From positions 1 to 64,000 of the forward strand of contig JAGOAS010000008.1 in NCBI GenBank assembly GCA_017983795.1: DNA of 64,000 bases, given 5' to 3'. The notes under the pieces were generated by a model. That model was given only the letters and a program-made list of their open reading frames with translations. It did not search any database and had not been told where the DNA came from. This document shows, one piece after another, positions 60,210 to 64,000 of this stretch. Source of the DNA: Piscinibacter sp. (GTDB taxonomy: Bacteria > Pseudomonadota > Gammaproteobacteria > Burkholderiales > Burkholderiaceae_C). Positions within the stretch are counted from its first letter, which is position 1. Each line of letters opens with the position of its first letter. The translations under genes were made by a program, and so were the position numbers.

Positions 60210-60776
60210 TCAGAGTGCGTTAACGCCGGTCAGCGCGAGCTTGAAGCGCACCTGCACGTCGTCGGCGACCATGGAGGTGTCCTTCCAGTCGCCGTCGCCG
60301 ATGCGGAAGGCCAGGCGCTTGAGCACGAAGCTGCCGGCCGCGGTGGTGTTGCCGCCGGATTGCGTCAGCGTCACCGGCACGACGAGGTTCTGCGCCGTGC
60401 CCTTGATGGTCAGCCTGCCCGTCACCTCGTACTTGCCGCCGCCGCTGGCCTTCACGCTGCTGCTCTGGAATTGCGCCTGCGGAAACTTCTTGGTGTCGAA
60501 CCAGTCGGGCTTGGCGATCTCGGCCTCGGTCTCGGCCACACCCAGCGACACGCTGGCCAGGTCGACGCTGAAGGCGATGTTGGCGGTCTCGGGCTTCTTC
60601 GGGTCGAACGCCACCTTGGCGTCGAACTTGCGGAACTTGCCGTCCACCGGCACGCCCATCTGCTTGCTGGTGAAGGCGATCTCGCTGCCGGCCGGCACGA
60701 GCTGCTGCGCGCAGGCGGGCGTCGTCGCGAAACTGGCGGCCACGGCGAGCAGGCTGATGGCGAGGTAGGTCTTCAT
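60210..60776 (-). CDS. YceI-family periplasmic protein, paralogue 3
   Basis: 188 residues from ATG 60776. After the signal peptide (to about residue 23, ACAQ) the sequence has IAFTSKQMGVPVDGKFRKFD, DWFDTKKFPQAQF and RLTIKGTAQNLVVPVTL. It differs from paralogues 1 and 2 in the first strands and lacks their CGGDFE block, so it belongs to another YceI branch. Longer open frame upstream is within the b561 gene and non-coding sequence. Confidence 0.93.
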   Translation of the reverse strand: MKTYLAISLLAVAASFATTPACAQQLVPAGSEIAFTSKQMGVPVDGKFRKFDAKVAFDPKKPETANIAFSVDLASVSLGVAETEAEIAKPDWFDTKKFPQAQFQSSSVKASGGGKYEVTGRLTIKGTAQNLVVPVTLTQSGGNTTAAGSFVLKRLAFRIGDGDWKDTSMVADDVQVRFKLALTGVNAL

Positions 60777-60802
60777 GGGGCGTTCGTTCTCTCTTGTTTG
60801 AT

Positions 60803-61348
60803 TCAGCGGCGGCCGGGGCGCATGCGCTCGAGCAGGCCGTCGCCGTCGACGAAGTGGTGCTTGAGGGCTGCGGCCACGTGGGCCAGCACGAGGAGGGCCA
60901 TCGTGAAGACGAGGATCTTGTGCGCAGGCTTGATGGCCTCGGCGAGCTCCTTGCTCGGCGCCACGAAATCCGGCAGCGGCAGCACGCCGAACACCACGAT
61001 GGGGAAGCCCGCCGCCGAGCTGTAGGCCCAGCCGGCCAGCGGCACGGCGAAGAACAGCAGGTACAGCAGGATGTGCACCGCGTGCGCCGACTGGCGCTGC
61101 CAGGCCGGCATCGCCACGTCGGCCGGCGGGCGGTGCGTCAGGCGCCACAGCAGGCGCAGGCCCGAGAGCGCGAGGATGCAGATGCCCGCCCACTTGTGCC
61201 AGTTGTAGAGCTTGAGCCGCTGCGGCGAGACGGGCAGGTCGACCATGTAGACGCCGACCATGAACGAGCCGATCAGGGCCAGCGCCAGCAGCCAGTGCAG
61301 GGCGATGGCTGTGCCGGAATAGCGTTCGGTGGTGGCTGCGGAGCTCAT
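60803..61348 (-). CDS. Cytochrome b561 (CybB/YceJ type)
   Basis: 181 residues with four membrane helices. The haem ligands are likely in ALHWLLALAL, LYNWHKWAG, SAHAVHILLY and KPAHKILVF. It is the first gene of the cluster, 26 bases before the nearest yceI. In E. coli yceJ-yceI have the same order. The pairing suggests electron exchange between the membrane cytochrome and lipid or quinone carried by YceI. Confidence 0.93.
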   Translation of the reverse strand: MSSAATTERYSGTAIALHWLLALALIGSFMVGVYMVDLPVSPQRLKLYNWHKWAGICILALSGLRLLWRLTHRPPADVAMPAWQRQSAHAVHILLYLLFFAVPLAGWAYSSAAGFPIVVFGVLPLPDFVAPSKELAEAIKPAHKILVFTMALLVLAHVAAALKHHFVDGDGLLERMRPGRR

Positions 61349-61507
61349 GGCGCGTGGGGCGGCGGCGATGCAATGGACGGCACTGTAGGTGCGGATCGTT
61401 CAACGGCCTTTCATGATGCTTGTTGTGATCGTTCAAAAAAATCTGGGGCTGAAAGCGGGGGCGCCGCCCACTGCAATGGGCGTTCGATCGTTCGGGATGG
61501 GCCATCG

Positions 61508-61528
61508 ACGTGCAACGTGCAACGTGCG
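61508..61528. repeat. Short tandem repeat ACGTGCA x3
   Basis: Three head-to-tail heptamers ACGTGCA, ACGTGCA and ACGTGCG. It is adjacent to the left arm of the inverted repeat that begins at 61541. Confidence 0.85.
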
Positions 61529-61540
61529 ACGGCGGGAGCG

Positions 61541-61582
61541 GCAAAGGGCCGTGCGGGCCGCCCGCGGCGCTTCGATGAAGCG
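61541..61582 (+). repeat. Inverted repeat A, left arm
   Basis: 42 bases beginning GCAAAGGGCCGTGCGGGCCG. Its reverse complement matches 61738-61779 at 38 of 42 positions by my alignment. Confidence 0.85.
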
Positions 61583-61670
61583 GCCGGCTGCGCCGGCTTC
61601 CCTGCGGTGCTCGGCCTCGCGGCCTGCCGCCTAACTCGCTGCGCTCACTGACGTTCGTTTCGCTCAAACA
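61582..61670 (+). repeat. Inverted repeat B, left arm
   Basis: About 89 bases that include the phrase CTCGCTGCGCTCACTGACG. The reverse complement matches 61931-62019 along its length; the best part (61633-61670 against 61931-61967) has three mismatches and one gap. Confidence 0.75.
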
Positions 61671-61737
61671 GGAGGCGGCAAGTCAGTTCACGATGCGCGC
61701 GTGACCGCGCGCGGGCCGCGAGCCCTGTGCTCCTCGG

Positions 61738-61779
61738 CGCTTCATAGGCGCGCCGCGGGCGGCTCGCACGGCCCTTTGC
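61738..61779 (-). repeat. Inverted repeat A, right arm
   Basis: 42 bases ending CGCACGGCCCTTTGC; the reverse complement of the arm at 61541-61582 with four mismatches. It is separated from the left arm by about 155 bases. Confidence 0.85.
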
Positions 61780-61930
61780 TGAACCAGCGGCGGCAGGCCA
61801 CCGGTCGCAGGCCACCACCGGTTCAGCGCGGCAGGCGCGGCCCCGTGGGGGCGATTTGGGAATCGCCGAGCAGCGCAGCGGCGGGGTCGGCGCGCGTACC
61901 CGCGCGCTTCGTCTTCTGGCTCGCCGCCGG

Positions 61931-62019
61931 TGTTTGAGCGCAGCGAACGCAGTGAGCGTAGCGAGTTCGGCGGCGCGACCCCGGTGCGAGCAGCGCAGGG
62001 CAGCCGGCGCAGCCGGCCG
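61931..62019 (-). repeat. Inverted repeat B, right arm
   Basis: Begins TGTTTGAGCGCAGCGAACGC and ends near GCCGGCGCAGCCGGCCG. It matches the reverse complement of 61582-61670. The order of the arms (A, B, A', B') rules out a simple inverted duplication. Confidence 0.75.
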
Positions 62020-62103
62020 ATTCCGTATGAGCCCGCGCGGGGCCGCGCCTGCCGCGCACGCGCCGCCAGACACCGCCAAAGTCAGCCTGACCCCGAACCG
62101 GCC

Positions 62104-64000
62104 TCAGGCGGCCTGCTTCGCCGGGCCGCCGGCGCGCCACTGCGCCATCAGCGTCGCCCACTTGCCTCGCGCCGCCGCGAGGTGGCGCGCCTTCACGTGG
62201 CCGAAGCCGCGGATCTCCTCCGGGATGCGCGCGATCTCGGTCGCCTGCGCGAGGTTCGCGGCCGACAGCGTGCGCAGCAGCTCCTCGATGCACTCGCGGT
62301 ATTCGCCGATCAGCGCGCGCTCGGTCTTGCGCTCTTCCGTGCGGGCGAAGGGGTCGAGCGCCGTGCCGCGCAGGCCCTTCATCTTCGCCAGCAGGCCGAA
62401 GGCCGTGCGCATCCATGGGCCGTAAGCCTTCTTGATCAGCTCGCCCTTGTCGTTGGTCTTGGCCAGCAGCGGCGGCGCGAGGTGGTGGGTGAGCTTCACG
62501 TCGCCCTCGAACATGCCGGCGATCTTCGCGGTGAAGGCGGGGTCGGTGTGCAGGCGCGCCACCTCGTACTCGTCCTTGTAGGCCATCAGCTTGAAGAGGT
62601 AGCGCGCCACCGCCTCGGCGAGCTTCGTGCTCGCCAGCGGCGCTTCGGCGGCGCGCACCTTGTCGACGAAGGCCTTGTACTGCGCGGCGTAGGCCGCGTC
62701 CTGGTAGCCGGTGAGGAACTCGGCGCGCCTGGCCACCAGCTCGTCGAGCGAGGGCTTCTTGACGAATTCGATCACCGCTGCGGCCGCGTAGAGCGCTTGC
62801 ACGGCCGCGAGGTCGTGCGCGCAGCGCCGGCCCCATTCGAAGGCGGCCTTGTTGTTCTCCACCTGCACGCCGTTGAGCTCGAAGGCGCGCATCAGCGCAG
62901 CGTGGCCGAGCGGCAGGCGGCCCTTCTGCCACGCGTAGCCCAGCAGCAGCGGGTTGGTGTAGATCGAATCGCCGACCAGCTGCACCGCGGCCTGCTCGGC
63001 ATCGAAGCCGCCCACCATCTCGGCGCCCACCGCCGCGGCCAGCGCCGCCTCGCAGCTGCCGCCGGGGAACTGCCAGTCCGGGTTGCGCACGAAGGCGGCC
63101 GTCGGCGTGCCGTGGGTGTTGAGCGCGACGAAGGTGCGGCCTTCGCGCATCACGCTCATCGTGTATTTGCCGGCGCCGACGATGGCGTCGCAGGCGATCA
63201 CCAGATCGGCCTTGGCGGTGTCGACCTTGGTGGTGTGGATGGCCTCGGGCCGGTTGGCGATCTGGATGTGGCTCCAGGTGGCGCCGCCCTTCTGCGCCAG
63301 GCCGCCGGCGTCCTGCGTGACGACGCCGCGGCCTTCCAGGTGCGCGGCCACGCCGAGCAGCTGGCCGATGGTGATGACGCCGGTGCCGCCGACGCCGCCG
63401 ACCACGATGCCCCAGGGCTTCTCGGCCAGCGGCAGCGAAGGCTCGGGCAGCGGCGGCAGGCTGGCCAGGTCACCGCGCTTCTCCTTCTTGGCCTTCTTGA
63501 GCGTGCCGCCCTCGACCGTGACGAAGCTCGGGCAGAAGCCCTTCACGCAGGTGTAGTCCTTGTTGCAGGTGTTCTGGTTGATGCGGCGCTTGCGGCCGAA
63601 CTCGGTCTCGACCGGCTCGACGGAGAGGCAGTTCGATTGCACCGAGCAGTCGCCGCAGCCCTCGCACACCAGCTCGTTGATCACCACCGTCTTGGCCGGC
63701 GTGGCCAGCTTGCCGCGCTTGCGGCGGCGGCGCTTCTCGGTGGCGCAGGTCTGGTCGTAGATGATCGCGGTGCAGCCGGGGATCTCGCGCAGCTGGCGCT
63801 GGATCGCATCCAGCTCGTCGCGGTGGTGCACCGTGATGCCGGGCTCGAGGGCGACGCCGTCGTACTTCTGCGGCTCGTCGCTGACGATCACCAGCTTCTT
63901 CACGCCTTCGGCGATCAGGCTCTTCTGGATCTGCAGCACGCTGTGGCCCTCGGGCCGCTCGCCGACCTGCTGGCCGCCGGTCATCGCCACCGCGTCGTTG
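62104..64000 (-). CDS. Indolepyruvate:ferredoxin oxidoreductase, C-terminal part (fused IorA-IorB type), truncated
   Basis: The frame is open to the right window edge; about 632 residues are visible and the N-terminal half (thiamine-diphosphate domain) lies outside. The first residues NDAVAMTGGQ belong to the end of the thiamine diphosphate-binding part. Then come a TPP-lacking segment with CEGCGDCSVQSNC, a ferredoxin-type iron-sulfur cluster motif, and the gamma/beta domain with GGVGGTGVITIGQLLG. The enzyme oxidises aryl pyruvates to aryl-acetyl-CoA with ferredoxin, in aromatic amino acid breakdown. Full-length proteins of this fused type are about 1150-1200 residues. Confidence 0.93.
   Translation of the reverse strand, partial: NDAVAMTGGQQVGERPEGHSVLQIQKSLIAEGVKKLVIVSDEPQKYDGVALEPGITVHHRDELDAIQRQLREIPGCTAIIYDQTCATEKRRRRKRGKLATPAKTVVINELVCEGCGDCSVQSNCLSVEPVETEFGRKRRINQNTCNKDYTCVKGFCPSFVTVEGGTLKKAKKEKRGDLASLPPLPEPSLPLAEKPWGIVVGGVGGTGVITIGQLLGVAAHLEGRGVVTQDAGGLAQKGGATWSHIQIANRPEAIHTTKVDTAKADLVIACDAIVGAGKYTMSVMREGRTFVALNTHGTPTAAFVRNPDWQFPGGSCEAALAAAVGAEMVGGFDAEQAAVQLVGDSIYTNPLLLGYAWQKGRLPLGHAALMRAFELNGVQVENNKAAFEWGRRCAHDLAAVQALYAAAAVIEFVKKPSLDELVARRAEFLTGYQDAAYAAQYKAFVDKVRAAEAPLASTKLAEAVARYLFKLMAYKDEYEVARLHTDPAFTAKIAGMFEGDVKLTHHLAPPLLAKTNDKGELIKKAYGPWMRTAFGLLAKMKGLRGTALDPFARTEERKTERALIGEYRECIEELLRTLSAANLAQATEIARIPEEIRGFGHVKARHLAAARGKWATLMAQWRAGGPAKQAA

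Larger units (their letters stand above)
61349..62103. other. Gene-free tract rich in inverted repeats
   Basis: 755 bases between the b561 start and the end of the ferredoxin-oxidoreductase gene. I see no convincing gene. A frame open on the minus strand (61645-62079) encodes only Arg/Ala/Pro-rich sequence and crosses the repeats. The tract contains two inverted-repeat pairs (listed separately), a three-fold ACGTGCA tandem repeat at 61508-61528, and CTGAACC/GGTTCAG arms. The b561 promoter should be near its left end. Confidence 0.75.

Noticed and set aside
61645..62079. 144-codon minus-strand frame in the gap next to the ferredoxin oxidoreductase
   Set aside because: Composition is Arg/Ala/Pro-rich with no domain, and it crosses the inverted repeats. 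Similar frames are often misannotated as hypothetical proteins in high-G+C genomes.

Overview
The window is about 70% G+C by eye, with very few stretches of lower G+C. Gene content and order point to a beta-proteobacterium of the order Burkholderiales, probably near Rubrivivax, Leptothrix, Piscinibacter or Methylibium. The pointers are a protocatechuate 4,5-cleavage cluster of the Comamonas type, a porin-glnK-amtB unit, the atpIBEFHAGDC operon, the non-enterobacterial glutamate-cysteine ligase, several Bug/TRAP solute-binding proteins and a fused indolepyruvate:ferredoxin oxidoreductase. This placement is inference; there is no rRNA gene, and I recognise no tRNA, CRISPR array, phage or insertion sequence.

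Layout. 1-4894 (+): end of a protocatechuate meta-cleavage operon (ligA, ligB, ligC) followed by an aldo/keto reductase, a Bug-type periplasmic binding protein that seems to start on CTG, and an alpha/beta hydrolase. 4895-7797 (+): a nitrogen-scavenging unit (TorF-family porin, glnK, amtB) behind a good sigma-54 promoter with an NtrC-like palindrome upstream, closed by a clear terminator. 7915-9048: an LpxR-like lipid A deacylase of visibly lower G+C. 9184-17053 (+): gshA, kup, a BenE-type permease, an AGE-family epimerase, gshB and an amidase, mostly abutting or overlapping. 17131-22694: a serine hydroxymethyltransferase-like enzyme (-), the ABC-F ATPase Uup (+), an unrecognised protein (-) and a MocR-type regulator (-). 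22786-27281 (+): an operon of five genes, each pair overlapping by four bases, divergent from the MocR gene: EamA exporter, aminotransferase, PhzF, VOC protein, threonine-dehydratase-like enzyme. 27377-31864: cytochrome c' (-) divergent from cytochrome b561, GNAT, HpcH/HpaI aldolase, aldose epimerase and SMP-30 lactonase (+). 31873-33996 (-): a DsbD/ScsB-type disulfide reductase.

34129-41369 (+): complete ATP synthase operon with a consensus -10 box and a terminator. 41375-45655: AEC transporter (-), small unknown protein (-), Rep helicase (+), YhhN (+). 45642-54196 (-): LytTR two-component pair, DUF1501 and DUF1800 exported proteins, and the ViaA/RavA pair. 54201-58201 (-): a TRAP transporter whose large permease carries a proline-rich repeat and whose binding-protein gene is followed by a strong intercistronic hairpin. 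58407-59030 (+): a KDPGal-type aldolase. 59024-61348 (-): cytochrome b561 with three tandem YceI paralogues. 61349-62103: a gene-free tract built of inverted repeats. 62104-64000 (-): C-terminal part of indolepyruvate:ferredoxin oxidoreductase, running off the right edge.

The least explained items are the MocR-linked five-gene operon, a repeat that occupies three convergent gene gaps, the TRAP permease repeat, the SHMT-like enzyme with an altered active-site motif, and the LytTR sensor with an odd extracytoplasmic region. Most of the rest is ordinary chromosomal housekeeping and catabolism.
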